The translations under genes and the position numbers were made by a program. From Streptomyces sp. TRM49041 (GTDB lineage: Bacteria > Actinomycetota > Actinomycetes > Streptomycetales > Streptomycetaceae): a stretch of 64,000 nucleotides of DNA. The stretch lies in assembly GCF_008271805.1 (NCBI RefSeq), contig NZ_VSRY01000171.1:124001-188000 (forward strand). The letters are read 5' to 3'. Of the stretch, positions 51,684 through 60,207 are shown piece after piece; within the stretch, counting starts at the first letter, position 1, and each line of letters starts with the position of its first letter. The notes beneath the pieces were generated by a model, which saw nothing but the letters and a program-made list of their open reading frames with translations, had not been told where the DNA came from and did not search any database.

Positions 51684-51869
51684 TCAACGTTTGCCGTACG
51701 GGGCGTAAGGGTTGCGGTGGTTGTGCGGTGTCTGGGCGGGCCCGCAAGTGGGGTGGTAGTACTCGGTCGGCCGCGCGCCGGACGCGGAGTCGGGGATGAA
51801 CTCCTCCGCCTCACCCTCGATGATCAAGTCGCAGTGCCTGCAGTACCGCGGGACGCTCTGTGTTGTCAC
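51684..51869 (-). CDS. Small zinc-ribbon-like protein
   Basis: A 61-residue protein with CRHCD near the N-terminus and a second His/Cys pair (YYHPTCGP). GTG 51869 overlaps the upstream stop (GTGA). Last of three overlapping minus-strand genes. Family not recognised. Confidence 0.6.
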   Translation of the reverse strand: MTTQSVPRYCRHCDLIIEGEAEEFIPDSASGARPTEYYHPTCGPAQTPHNHRNPYAPYGKR

Positions 51870-52132
51870 CGGTCGCCCTCCTTCCGCCGCAGCGGGTTTC
51901 CCGGCGCGGGGCTGACGCGGAGGAAAGCTGCCGCGAGTTCCCGGAAGGCGCGGTGTCCGGTGCGAGCCGCGTGGTCGATCGCCCACCGGTCCGTTACGAC
52001 CTGGCTCGGGCTGGGCGCGGACGGTCTGCCGCACGTGGTGCACTCGATGCGGCGGGTCGGTGCGGGCATGTCGGTGGCCCGGTCGGGGCCGATCGTCCAG
52101 TCGGCCAGGCGGATGACGCCGCGTACGCTCAT
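51866..52132 (-). CDS. Small zinc-finger-like protein (DUF7848-like)
   Basis: An 88-residue protein: RGVIRLADWTIGPD, then ECTTCG and the WAIDHAARTGHRAFRE helix region. Similar to small Streptomyces proteins with one CxxC pair. ATG 52132 overlaps the upstream stop by 4 nt, and its stop overlaps the next start. Confidence 0.6.
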   Translation of the reverse strand: MSVRGVIRLADWTIGPDRATDMPAPTRRIECTTCGRPSAPSPSQVVTDRWAIDHAARTGHRAFRELAAAFLRVSPAPGNPLRRKEGDR

Positions 52133-52350
52133 GCCGCACCCCGTTCCGTGTGGCAGTCCTGGCAGGAGCGCGGGTACCAGGCCGTGCGCCCGGTGACCGC
52201 GTCGACCTCGTGATACCGCGTGCCCAGCTCGACGGCGGCGCCCATGGTCAGCATCACGCCGCAATGCACGCAGCTCACGCCATACCTCTGCAACTCGGTG
52301 AGCAGGGCCGGAGACGGCAGTCCGGTCGGTGGCCGGCTCACGGCGCTCAC
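52129..52350 (-). CDS. Small CxxC zinc-ribbon protein
   Basis: A 73-residue protein with CVHCG and CQDCH about 37 residues apart, a typical zinc-ribbon spacing. GTG 52350 is the likely start; the ribosome-binding site is weak. First gene of the three-gene overlapping chain. Role unknown. Confidence 0.6.
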   Translation of the reverse strand: MSAVSRPPTGLPSPALLTELQRYGVSCVHCGVMLTMGAAVELGTRYHEVDAVTGRTAWYPRSCQDCHTERGAA

Positions 52351-52511
52351 CGGCACTTCTCGATCAGGCGGCGACGCGGGCGCGCATACGGCGGGAAGCC
52401 GCACTCGGCTGGAGCCGTGTGGTCCGGCGACAACGTCATAGCGGGTCTGCTCCCTGTCAGTGTCGGTCAGCGGGTGGTGACACCGACGGTAGGAGCGTGG
52501 GAGTCGGATCT

Positions 52512-52530
52512 GGGGCCCGGTTCGGGCCCC
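52512..52530 (-). terminator. Terminator of XRE/TPR gene
   Basis: GGGGCCC and GGGCCCC form a 7-bp stem around GGTTC, ending 4 bases after the stop at 52535. Confidence 0.7.
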
Positions 52531-52534
52531 CTCG

Positions 52535-53788
52535 CTACGCGGCCGTCATCCCGATCTTCACCGCGAGCCGCGCCGCCCGCTGCCGGCGCTCCGGCACCCG
52601 CGACTCCGTCTCCTCCAGCACGATGCGTCGCGCGTAGCCGTTGTAGCGGATGGTCTCCGGTGCCGCCTTGTGCGCCTGTTCCAGCGTCGATACGGCCGTC
52701 TCGTACTGCCCGTCCAGGTGGTACGCCCGAGCCTGCTCGATCCGGTGGCGAGCCCGGCGGGGCCGAGACTGAATGACGTCGGCTTCCGCCCCGGCGGCCT
52801 GCCGCACCGACTCGCCCCCCTTCCGTAGCTCGACCGCCACGGTCACCGCGTGGGCGCCCATGATGTGCTGCCCGAAACTCGTCACCGGATGCGAGTAGCT
52901 CTGCGGGAGCCGTCCGGCCATCTGAGAGGCACGGTCCCACCAGCCCCACGCCGTGCCGGTCTCCAGGCGCCTCGCGGCCGTATAGGCGGCTTCGAAGGTA
53001 AGGGCGCCCGCGATGGCGCGCACCTTTACCGGGGCATCTGGTAGGAGCGGCTGGAGGTAGCGCAGTGTCCGCAGGGTGACGTCGTCCGCGGCATCGAAGT
53101 GCGCTGGGCCGCTGTCCCGGTGCGCCTGCGCCGTCAGCCACGCCGTGACCCCGATCGCGTGCGGGTCCTCCGACTCCTGGGCCGCCACCATGGCACGCTC
53201 GGCTACCCGCCACAGCAGGGCCGGCTCGGGCTGGTAGGCCAGGAAGAACTGCGCGAGCGAGTAGACCTCGCTCAGCGCCGCCTGCGCCGCCCGCCGGTCG
53301 GCGGCCGACTCCGCCTGCCGTACGGAGAGTTGCGCGTCGCTGATCAGGCCTGGCAGGAGGTCTCCCAGTACCTCTCGATGGTTGGGGGACGAGTGCCGAG
53401 ACGCCCAGGCCTTGGCCAGGCGGGCGCGCACATGCTCGATTCGAGGAGCGGGCTCTTCCGCGCTGAGCGGGAAGGCGTTGATGGCCGCGGCCACTGCGGG
53501 GAGCCTCGCGTGACCAGGGCCGATGAACAACTCGACATCGGCCCCGGAAGCATCCCCCACCAAATCGTTGAGGTTGCGGACCCTGAGCGCTTCGGCGATG
53601 CGGAGGATCTCCGGCAGGCGAGGCATCTTCAACTTTCCGGTCTCCACCTTCTTCACCCAGGAAGCGTGGTGGCCGAGGAACCCCGCGAGCTGTTCGCGGG
53701 TCATGCCTCGGCGAGTGCGGAGGATCTGGACCCTTTGACCGAAGCGGACCGGGTCTGCGTACGGGTCCGGGGTGGCATCAGATGACAA
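52535..53788 (-). CDS. XRE-family regulator with TPR-like C-terminus
   Basis: A 417-residue regulator. About 13-75 is a clear XRE helix-turn-helix (LRTRRGMTREQLAGFLGHHASWVKKVETGKLKM). The remainder is helical, TPR-like, with Trp-rich repeats (AWGWWDRASQMAG; ARAYHLDGQYETAVSTLEQAH). TTG 53788 follows AGGAAGGG at good spacing; longer forms lack a start with such a site. It may regulate the small zinc-ribbon operon downstream; 184 bases and a terminator lie between. Confidence 0.8.
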   Translation of the reverse strand: MSSDATPDPYADPVRFGQRVQILRTRRGMTREQLAGFLGHHASWVKKVETGKLKMPRLPEILRIAEALRVRNLNDLVGDASGADVELFIGPGHARLPAVAAAINAFPLSAEEPAPRIEHVRARLAKAWASRHSSPNHREVLGDLLPGLISDAQLSVRQAESAADRRAAQAALSEVYSLAQFFLAYQPEPALLWRVAERAMVAAQESEDPHAIGVTAWLTAQAHRDSGPAHFDAADDVTLRTLRYLQPLLPDAPVKVRAIAGALTFEAAYTAARRLETGTAWGWWDRASQMAGRLPQSYSHPVTSFGQHIMGAHAVTVAVELRKGGESVRQAAGAEADVIQSRPRRARHRIEQARAYHLDGQYETAVSTLEQAHKAAPETIRYNGYARRIVLEETESRVPERRQRAARLAVKIGMTAA

Positions 53789-54194
53789 GGCATTGCCCTT
53801 CCTCTGTGCAACTCGACACTCACAGGGTATGGGCCGGAGCCCGACTCCCGCACTGCTCTCGGGCGGACGGAGCTGCCCGGTGCGACAGCCGAACCGACCA
53901 CTGAGCCCGGCGGAGTCAGCCATTGGCGCTGACGTGAACGACAGGAGGTGTAGTGAGGTAATCGACCAGCGGACCGGCCGCAGCCGCAGGATGGCCATCG
54001 TTCACGGATCGGTCGCCCGCGCGGAGGGTCTCGCGTGGCAAGGTCCTGCCGCGTCGAGGACAGGCGCGAAGGAACAGTCCCCAGCGGGAGGAGCCGACGG
54101 GAGGGGCCGGTGTCCACACCGTCGGACCGTCGGCCAGGCGTAACAGAAGCTGCACAGTGGGTAGTTTCCCCTGCTCGTAGGGCAGAGATCGCCC
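53789..54194. other. Intergenic stretch without a recognisable gene
   Basis: 406 bases between divergent genes. Several short open frames exist on both strands, but their translations are featureless, lack ribosome-binding sites and overlap one another. It should contain the promoters of the XRE gene and of the gene at 54195. Confidence 0.45.
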
Positions 54195-54689
54195 ATGACC
54201 GACCTCTCCGCTTACGACCGCTTCGCCACCGACCCCCTCGTCCTCGCCCAGGACGGCCTCGCCACCGTTCACCAGCTCCACGACATCGGCTGCGCGTCAT
54301 ACGTCGTCGCGGAGCGGTGTCGGCCCGGCGGGTCGTGGCAGCGGGTGCTGCCGAGGGTCGTGCTGCTCCGCGTCGACGCCCCGCCGACCCCGCACCAGCG
54401 GCTGCGCGCCGCGCTGCTCTACGCGGGTCCGGACGCGCTCCTCACCGGGGAGGCGGCGTTATCGCTGTACGGGGCCGATCAGGCCCGGACCCCGGCGACG
54501 CTGACCGCGGTCCCCAAGGTGGACGTCCTGGTCGTACACGCCGTGCACCCCCGCAGTCACGCGTACGTCCGGGTTCACCGGACCCGCCGCCCCGCGCCCC
54601 GCGTCGCCGTGCAGGGCCTGCCGTGCGCGCCACTGCCGCGCGCCGCCGCCGATGCGTCGGTAACATGCCCGGTCCGCACGACGCAGTAG
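54195..54689 (+). pseudogene. Truncated AbiEi-like hypothetical with TTA codon
   Basis: 164 residues matching the first part of Streptomyces proteins related to AbiEi-type antitoxins (QRLRAALLYAGPDALLTGEAALSLYG, VLVVHAVHP). Related proteins are clearly longer, and here the sequence departs from the pattern near residue 155 and ends soon after, just before the next gene. I take it as truncated at the 3' end. Codon 89 is TTA (54459-54461), the rare leucine codon read by bldA tRNA, which is typical of recently acquired or development-linked genes. Confidence 0.55.
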
Positions 54690-54722
54690 AAGGCAGGACG
54701 GGAGGGAAGAGGGAAGACGCCT

Positions 54723-56099
54723 TTGACGTCACTGCAGCAGAGCCGCGCCGGACGGCGGCAAGCCATGCGCCGGATACGCCCCCGGCGCTCCCCGGCCGTG
54801 CCCCTGCTCGCCCTCACCTGGGCCGGCGGCGCCGTGGTGCTGTGGCTGTGGTGGCGCAACACTCCCGCCGTCCCCGCGACTCTCGGCGACTGGCTGGTGC
54901 ACGCGGGCCGGATCACCGGCCTCCTCGCGGCGTACGTCATCGCCCTCGTCGTCGCGCAGATGGCGCGGGTCCCCGCGCTGGAACGGCGGGTCGGCTCCGA
55001 CCGGGTCGCGCGCTGGCACGCGATGAGCGGCCGGTACGCGCTGTCACTCGTCATCGCGCATGTGGCCCTCACCCTGTACGGCTACGCGCTCCAGTCCGAC
55101 ACCGGTGTCGTACGCCAGACCGTGACCGTCGTGACCGAGTACCCCGACATGGTCGAGGCGACCGCCGGCACGGTCGGCCTGCTTCTCGTCGGCCTGGTCT
55201 CCGCGGGCGCCGTGCGCCGCCGGATGCGCTACGAGATCTGGTACTACCTGCACCTCCTCACGTACGCCGCCGTCTACCTCGCCTTCTGGCACCAGCTCAC
55301 CACCGGCAACGAGTTCATCGGCGACGACGCCACCGCCCGCATCACCTGGTACGCCCTGTACGGCACGGCCGGTGTGCTGGTCCTCTGGTACCGGGTGCTG
55401 ACCCCCGTGCGGCTCAATCTCAAGCACCGTATGCGGGTCGAGTCGGTCGTTCGGGAGGCGCCGGGCATCGTCTCCGTACTGATCCGGGGGCAGCGGCTGC
55501 ACCGGCTCGGCGCCGAGCCGGGCCACTTCTTCCGGTGGCGGTTCCTGACGCCGGGGCTGCGCTGGACGGCCAACCCGTACTCGTTGTCCGCGCCGCCCCG
55601 CCCCGACCTGCTGCGGATCACCGTCAAGGCAGTCGGCGGCCACAGCGCCGCGCTTGCCGCGCTGAAGCCGGGCACGCGGGTGTGGGCGGAGGGGCCGTAC
55701 GGCGCGATGACCGCCGCGCGCCGCAGCCGCGGCAAGGTGCTGCTGCTCGCGGGCGGTGCGGGCATCACCCCGCTGCGGGCACTGTTCGAGACGCTGCCGG
55801 GCGGCCCGGGCGACCTGACGCTGCTCTACCGGGCCCGTACGCCCGAGGAGTTGGCGCTGCGCGACGAACTGGAGGCCATCGCCGACGCGCGCGGCGCCCA
55901 GCTCCTGTACATGGTCAACGGCCCGGACGGCAGACGACCCACGATCACCGCGCGGACGCTGCGCCGCATCCTGCCGGACGTCGCCCGGCACGACGTGTAC
56001 GTCTGCGGCCCGCCCGGCCTGGCGGAGGAGTCGTATGCGGCGCTGCGCGAGGCCGGGGTGCCGGACCGGCGTATCCACCACGAGTCCTTCGAGTTCTGA
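54723..56099 (+). CDS. Ferric-reductase-like flavohaem oxidoreductase
   Basis: A 458-residue membrane electron carrier. About 25-225 is a six-helix ferric-reductase-type domain with haem-ligand His in SLVIAHVALTLYG and YYLHLLTY. About 235-455 is an FAD/NAD(P)H reductase module: FAD loop NPYSLSAPP, NAD motif LLAGGAGITPL and CGPPGL. TTG 54723 is preceded by a purine-rich GAGGGAAGAGG. It feeds electrons from cytosolic NAD(P)H across the membrane, probably to the covalently flavinylated protein encoded next. Confidence 0.87.
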   Translation: MTSLQQSRAGRRQAMRRIRPRRSPAVPLLALTWAGGAVVLWLWWRNTPAVPATLGDWLVHAGRITGLLAAYVIALVVAQMARVPALERRVGSDRVARWHAMSGRYALSLVIAHVALTLYGYALQSDTGVVRQTVTVVTEYPDMVEATAGTVGLLLVGLVSAGAVRRRMRYEIWYYLHLLTYAAVYLAFWHQLTTGNEFIGDDATARITWYALYGTAGVLVLWYRVLTPVRLNLKHRMRVESVVREAPGIVSVLIRGQRLHRLGAEPGHFFRWRFLTPGLRWTANPYSLSAPPRPDLLRITVKAVGGHSAALAALKPGTRVWAEGPYGAMTAARRSRGKVLLLAGGAGITPLRALFETLPGGPGDLTLLYRARTPEELALRDELEAIADARGAQLLYMVNGPDGRRPTITARTLRRILPDVARHDVYVCGPPGLAEESYAALREAGVPDRRIHHESFEF

Positions 56100-56111
56100 G
56101 CCGGTGAGCCC

Positions 56112-56711
56112 GTGTCCATGAAGAAGTCCCACCCGCTCCGCCGCGCGGTCCTGGCCGGCGCGGCGACGGTGTCCGGCATCGTGCTGCTGCTGGCGCTGAA
56201 GCCGACGACGGTCGTACGGGCGGAAGCCCCGGCGGCAGCGGCGACGGCCTCGACCGGTGCCCTGTCCCCTTCACCGACGCCGTCACGTACGACGGCCTCC
56301 TCCCCGCGCCCGGGCGAACCGGCCGCCTCCACGACCTCACCCCGGTCCGCACCGGCATCCGCCTCCCCCTCGCCCACGAGGAGCGCCGGAACGCCCTCCG
56401 CGCCGAAGACCACCTCGGCCCCGCCCGCCCCCACGACGCGTACCGTCACGGGCGCGGCCATCGGGACGGCGCACGGCCCGATCCAGGTGCAGATCACCCT
56501 CACCGGCAGCAGGATCACCGCTGCGAGGGCCGTCAAGTCGCCGTCGTCGTCCCCGAGGACGAGGGAGATCTCGTCGACGGCCATCCCGAAGCTCAACGAG
56601 GCCACGGTCCAGGCGCAGAGCGCGGACATCGACACGGTGTCCGGCGCCACGTACACCAGCGACGGCTACCGGCAGTCCCTCCAGAGCGCCCTGGACCGGG
56701 CCGGTGCCTGA
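56112..56711 (+). CDS. Exported FMN-binding domain protein
   Basis: A 199-residue protein: membrane anchor/signal (LAGAATVSGIVLLLAL), a Ser/Pro/Thr-rich linker (about 40-110) and an FMN-binding domain (about 115-197). The flavinylation motif SGAT is present in DTVSGATYTSDGY, the Thr being the attachment site in NqrC/RnfG-type proteins. GTG 56112 or ATG 56118 may start it. It lies between the reductase and ApbE and overlaps the latter by 8 nt. Confidence 0.85.
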   Translation: MSMKKSHPLRRAVLAGAATVSGIVLLLALKPTTVVRAEAPAAAATASTGALSPSPTPSRTTASSPRPGEPAASTTSPRSAPASASPSPTRSAGTPSAPKTTSAPPAPTTRTVTGAAIGTAHGPIQVQITLTGSRITAARAVKSPSSSPRTREISSTAIPKLNEATVQAQSADIDTVSGATYTSDGYRQSLQSALDRAGA

Positions 56712-57483
56712 GCTGCCCTCACCGGCGTCGCGACTGCGCCACGTCGAGCACGCGATGGGCACCGTCTTCTCCTTCGACGTACGGGGCTACGCCGACGAGG
56801 TCCGCGCCCGGGACGCCCTGGCCGCGGCGGTGGCCTCCCTCCACCAGGCGGACCGGCTCTTCTCGACGTACCGCGAGGACAGCCAGGTCAGCCGACTGTC
56901 CCGCGGCAATCCGGCGCACGACGACCACCACCCCGACCTCGCCGAGGTCATGGCCCTGTGCGAGGAGGCGGAGCGGATCACCGGCGGCTGGTTCTCGCCG
57001 CGGTACGCGGGCCCGGCGTGGGACCCGACCGGCCTGGTGAAGGGCTGGGCGGTGGAACGCGCGGCCCGCACCCTGGCGGCGGATGGCGGCGCCTCTTCGG
57101 TGTGCGTCAACGGCGGCGGGGACGTACAGCTGCTGGGCGGCCCGTGGCGTACGGGCGTCAGTGACCCGCTGAACCCGGGCGCGCTGGTGGCGATCGTGGA
57201 GTCGCTCGGAGCCGGCGACCTGGCCGTGGCCACCTCGGGTCCGGCGGAACGCGGCTGCCACATCCTGGACCCGCACACGGCCGAGCCCCCGGCGACCGCC
57301 CTGGCCTCGGTCACCGTCATCACCTCCGCCCTCACCACGGCCGACGTCTGCGCCACCGCCGCGTACGCGATGGGCGCGACCCGAGCCCGCGCCTGGCTGG
57401 AGGCCCTCCCCGACACCGAGGCGCTGCTCATCACCCCGGACGGCACGACCTGGCGCACCAGGGGTTTCCCGCACCCCCGCTGA
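56704..57483 (+). CDS. apbE: FAD:protein FMN transferase
   Basis: A 259-residue ApbE-family enzyme that attaches FMN covalently to Thr of exported proteins (typical substrate motif SGAT, as in the upstream protein). Family features seen are DPTGLVKGWAVERA, VNGGGDVQLLGG and the late TADVCATAAYAMGA. No signal peptide is obvious, so the site of action (cytosol or outside) is open. GTG 56704 overlaps the previous stop. Confidence 0.87.
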   Translation: MPELPSPASRLRHVEHAMGTVFSFDVRGYADEVRARDALAAAVASLHQADRLFSTYREDSQVSRLSRGNPAHDDHHPDLAEVMALCEEAERITGGWFSPRYAGPAWDPTGLVKGWAVERAARTLAADGGASSVCVNGGGDVQLLGGPWRTGVSDPLNPGALVAIVESLGAGDLAVATSGPAERGCHILDPHTAEPPATALASVTVITSALTTADVCATAAYAMGATRARAWLEALPDTEALLITPDGTTWRTRGFPHPR

Positions 57484-57495
57484 CACACTGGCCAC

Positions 57496-58281
57496 GTGAT
57501 GGAACTCGACGGAGCCCCCGCCACCCCCGAGGCGCTCAAGGCCCTTGCCCTCACCAACTACGGCCACTTCACCACCGTGCGAGTGGAGAACCACCGCGTA
57601 CGCGGCCTGGCCCTGCACCTGGAGCGCCTGGAACGCGACTGCCGGTCGGTCTTCGGTACGCCCCTGGACACGGACCGGGTCCGCGCCTACCTCCGCCGAG
57701 CGGTCGCCGCCCAGCCGGACCCCTGCCTGGTACGGATCACGATCTACGACCCCGCCCTGGACATCGCCGACCCGGCCACCGGCCTCGCGACCCCTCACGT
57801 CCTGGTGACCACCCGCCCGGCGGCAGCACTCCCGCTCCCGCCCCTGCGTGTGAAGTCCACCCCGTACGTCCGCGATCAGCCGGCCATCAAGCACACGGCC
57901 CTCTTCGGCCCCCTCCACACCCGCCGCGCGGCCCGACTCCAGGGTTTCGACGACGCACTGTTCCACGACCCGGCATCCGGCGAGGTCACCGAGGGCCCGA
58001 CCTGGAACATCGGCTTCATCCACACGGAGGGCCAGGTCCTCTGGCCGACGGGCAGGCTCCTCCCGGGCGTGACGATGAAGCTCCTCCAGAACCACGACCA
58101 GCACGCCACGGCACCGGTCCCGCTGCCTTCGGCACACGAAATGCAGGCGGCCTTCGCCACGAACACAGCCGTCGGCGTCCGCGAGATCTCCGCCATCGAC
58201 GGCGTCCCCCTGCCCACAGGGCACCCGACTGTGACCGCCCTACGCACGACGTACGAGAGCCTCCCCGGCGATCCCGTATAG
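57496..58281 (+). CDS. PLP-dependent class IV aminotransferase
   Basis: A 261-residue fold-type IV enzyme (branched-chain aminotransferase / 4-amino-4-deoxychorismate lyase family). The PLP lysine is likely in PAIKHTALFG; EVTEGPTWNIGFI and TLxxG-like GRLLPGVTM motifs are present. It begins 13 bases after apbE, so it may be co-transcribed without a functional link. GTG 57496 or ATG 57499. Confidence 0.85.
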   Translation: MMELDGAPATPEALKALALTNYGHFTTVRVENHRVRGLALHLERLERDCRSVFGTPLDTDRVRAYLRRAVAAQPDPCLVRITIYDPALDIADPATGLATPHVLVTTRPAAALPLPPLRVKSTPYVRDQPAIKHTALFGPLHTRRAARLQGFDDALFHDPASGEVTEGPTWNIGFIHTEGQVLWPTGRLLPGVTMKLLQNHDQHATAPVPLPSAHEMQAAFATNTAVGVREISAIDGVPLPTGHPTVTALRTTYESLPGDPV

Positions 58282-58433
58282 CGCCTCGCCGTCGCCCACC
58301 AGCACGTCGAACAGCGTGTCTCCCGGACCTCTACCTCGATGCCCAGGCTCCCGCCCGGCCGGCCCCGGCCCCGGCCGCCCGGCCCCGCGTTAGCCTCGTG
58401 GGAGGTAGATCGACGCGGCTGGAGGGAAGTGCG

Positions 58434-58736
58434 ATGGCCAAGGTGCCGGTGGGGGCTGTTGCTGCGGGTGGGCTTGTCGGGGGGTACGGGATCGCCCGGT
58501 GGACGAAGAAGCGGCCGCTCGGTGGGGTGGCGCTGGCCGCGGCCGGGGTCGTGGCCGCGCGGGAGTGGCAGCGGCGCAGTGGGGGTGTCGCGGCGGCCGG
58601 GCTGAGTGCGGCGTATGTGGCGGCGTTCGCGGGGTCGCATCCGTTGGCGAAGAAGGTGGGGGCGTGGCCTGCGGTGTTCTCCATGGCCGGGGGAATGGCG
58701 CTGGCCTCGTGGATGGTGACGCGACGCGAGGGTTGA
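58434..58736 (+). CDS. Small hypothetical membrane-associated protein
   Basis: A 100-residue Ala/Gly-rich protein with three weakly hydrophobic segments (AVAAGGLVGGYGIA, GVALAAAGVVAA, AAGLSAAYVAAFAG). ATG 58434 has GGAGGGAAG upstream, which decides the start. No family recognised. 58282-58433 has no gene. Confidence 0.6.
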   Translation: MAKVPVGAVAAGGLVGGYGIARWTKKRPLGGVALAAAGVVAAREWQRRSGGVAAAGLSAAYVAAFAGSHPLAKKVGAWPAVFSMAGGMALASWMVTRREG

Positions 58737-58813
58737 ACAGCGCTCGGGGTGCGTACGTATGTAACGGCACCTCCCCGTAGTAACTGGGCGGGTGGCCGGT
58801 CGGCAGGGGCCGG

Positions 58814-60136
58814 TCATCCGCCCAGGGAGTGGGAGACGGTGTAGATCAGCAGGCCCGCGAGCGCGCCGACGACCGTGCCGTTGATGCGGATGAACTGGAG
58901 GTCGCGGCCGATGTGGGCCTCGATCTTGCGGGATGTCTGGTCCGCGTCCCAGCTCGCCACCGTGTCGGTGATGAGCGATGTGATCTCGGTGCGGTAGGTC
59001 GTGACGACATACGCCGCCGCTTCCTCCAGCCAGCCCTCCACCTTGCGCTGGAGTTGGGGGTCTGTCTTCAGGCGGGTGCCCAGGGACAGCAGGGACGCGC
59101 GGGCCCTCAGGCGGAGTTCGCTTCTCTCGTCCTCCGCCGCCGACATGATCATGGCGCGTACCGACGCCCACGCCGACGCGATGATGTCCTGGACCTCCGG
59201 GCGGGCCAGCAGGTCGGACTTGAGGCGTTCCACCCGCGCTCGGGTGTCGGTGTCCGACTGGAGGTCCGACGCGAAGTCCACGAGGAAGCGGTCGAGCGCG
59301 CCGCGTGCCGGGTGGCCGGGCATGTCGCGCATCTCCGTGACGAAGCGGAGGAGTTCCTTGTAGACGCGTTCGCCGACCTTCCGGTCCACGAAGCGGGGCG
59401 TCCAGCCGGGGGCTCCTCCCTGCACCGCGCCCATCACCGAGTCGCCGTGCAGGATCAGCCAGTCGTGGGCGCGGGCGCAGATCAGGTCCACGGCCCGGTG
59501 GTGTGCCCCGTCGGCGACGACGCGGTCCAGGGTCTTGCCGATGCCGGGGGCGATCTCGGCCGCCTCGGCGCGCCGGGTGATCGCCTCGCCGACGACCGCT
59601 TGGACGTCGGCGTCCCGCAGGACGGTCAGGGCACCGCGCAGCGCCGTCGACAGTTCCGCCGTGACGCGGTCCGCGTGCGCGGGTTCCGCCAGCCAGACGC
59701 CGAGGCGGCCGGCGATGTTCAGGGAGTGGAGGCGGGTGCGTACGACCTCGCCCGAGAGGAAGTTCTCGCCCACGAAGCGGCCCAGCGACGCGCCCAGCTG
59801 GTCCTTCTTGGTCGGGATGATCGCCGTGTGCGGGATCGGCAGGCCCATCGGGCGCCGGAAGAGGGCCGTGACCGCGAACCAGTCCGCCAGCGCGCCCACC
59901 ATGCCCGCCTCGGCCGCCGCCGCCACGTAGGCCGGCCAGCCGGTCACTCCGGCGGACTTCGCCCATGTCGCGAGGGTGTAGACGACCGCCACCAGGAGCA
60001 GCAGGGCCGTCGCCATCGCCTTCATACGGCGGACCCCGCGGCGCTTCTCCTCGTCCTCGGCCGTGTACGAGAACGCCACGCTCCCGCCCGGGTCCGCGCC
60101 GCCCACCACCTGCGTCTTCGTGCCGGTTCCGGTCAT
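58814..60136 (-). CDS. DUF445 membrane protein
   Basis: A 440-residue protein of the DUF445 family: two N-terminal helices (ATALLLLVAVVYTLATWA and around AGMVGALADWFAVTALFRRPMGLPIPHTAI), a long helical region with coiled-coil character, and a C-terminal helix (INGTVVGALAGLLIYTVSHSLG). Function is unknown; it may shape or tether the envelope. The region between it and the small gene at 58736 is about 77 bases. Confidence 0.85.
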   Translation of the reverse strand: MTGTGTKTQVVGGADPGGSVAFSYTAEDEEKRRGVRRMKAMATALLLLVAVVYTLATWAKSAGVTGWPAYVAAAAEAGMVGALADWFAVTALFRRPMGLPIPHTAIIPTKKDQLGASLGRFVGENFLSGEVVRTRLHSLNIAGRLGVWLAEPAHADRVTAELSTALRGALTVLRDADVQAVVGEAITRRAEAAEIAPGIGKTLDRVVADGAHHRAVDLICARAHDWLILHGDSVMGAVQGGAPGWTPRFVDRKVGERVYKELLRFVTEMRDMPGHPARGALDRFLVDFASDLQSDTDTRARVERLKSDLLARPEVQDIIASAWASVRAMIMSAAEDERSELRLRARASLLSLGTRLKTDPQLQRKVEGWLEEAAAYVVTTYRTEITSLITDTVASWDADQTSRKIEAHIGRDLQFIRINGTVVGALAGLLIYTVSHSLGG

Positions 60137-60207
60137 TCGCTCCGCCCTCGTCCGCCTCCTGCCCTATTTCAGGTACTCCTGAGGCGTGGCGCTAGTTCCT
60201 CGGGCGG

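Noticed and set aside
54035..56107. 690-codon plus-strand frame
   Set aside because: Arg/Pro-rich frame overlapping the ferric-reductase-like gene, whose own frame carries FAD and NAD motifs.
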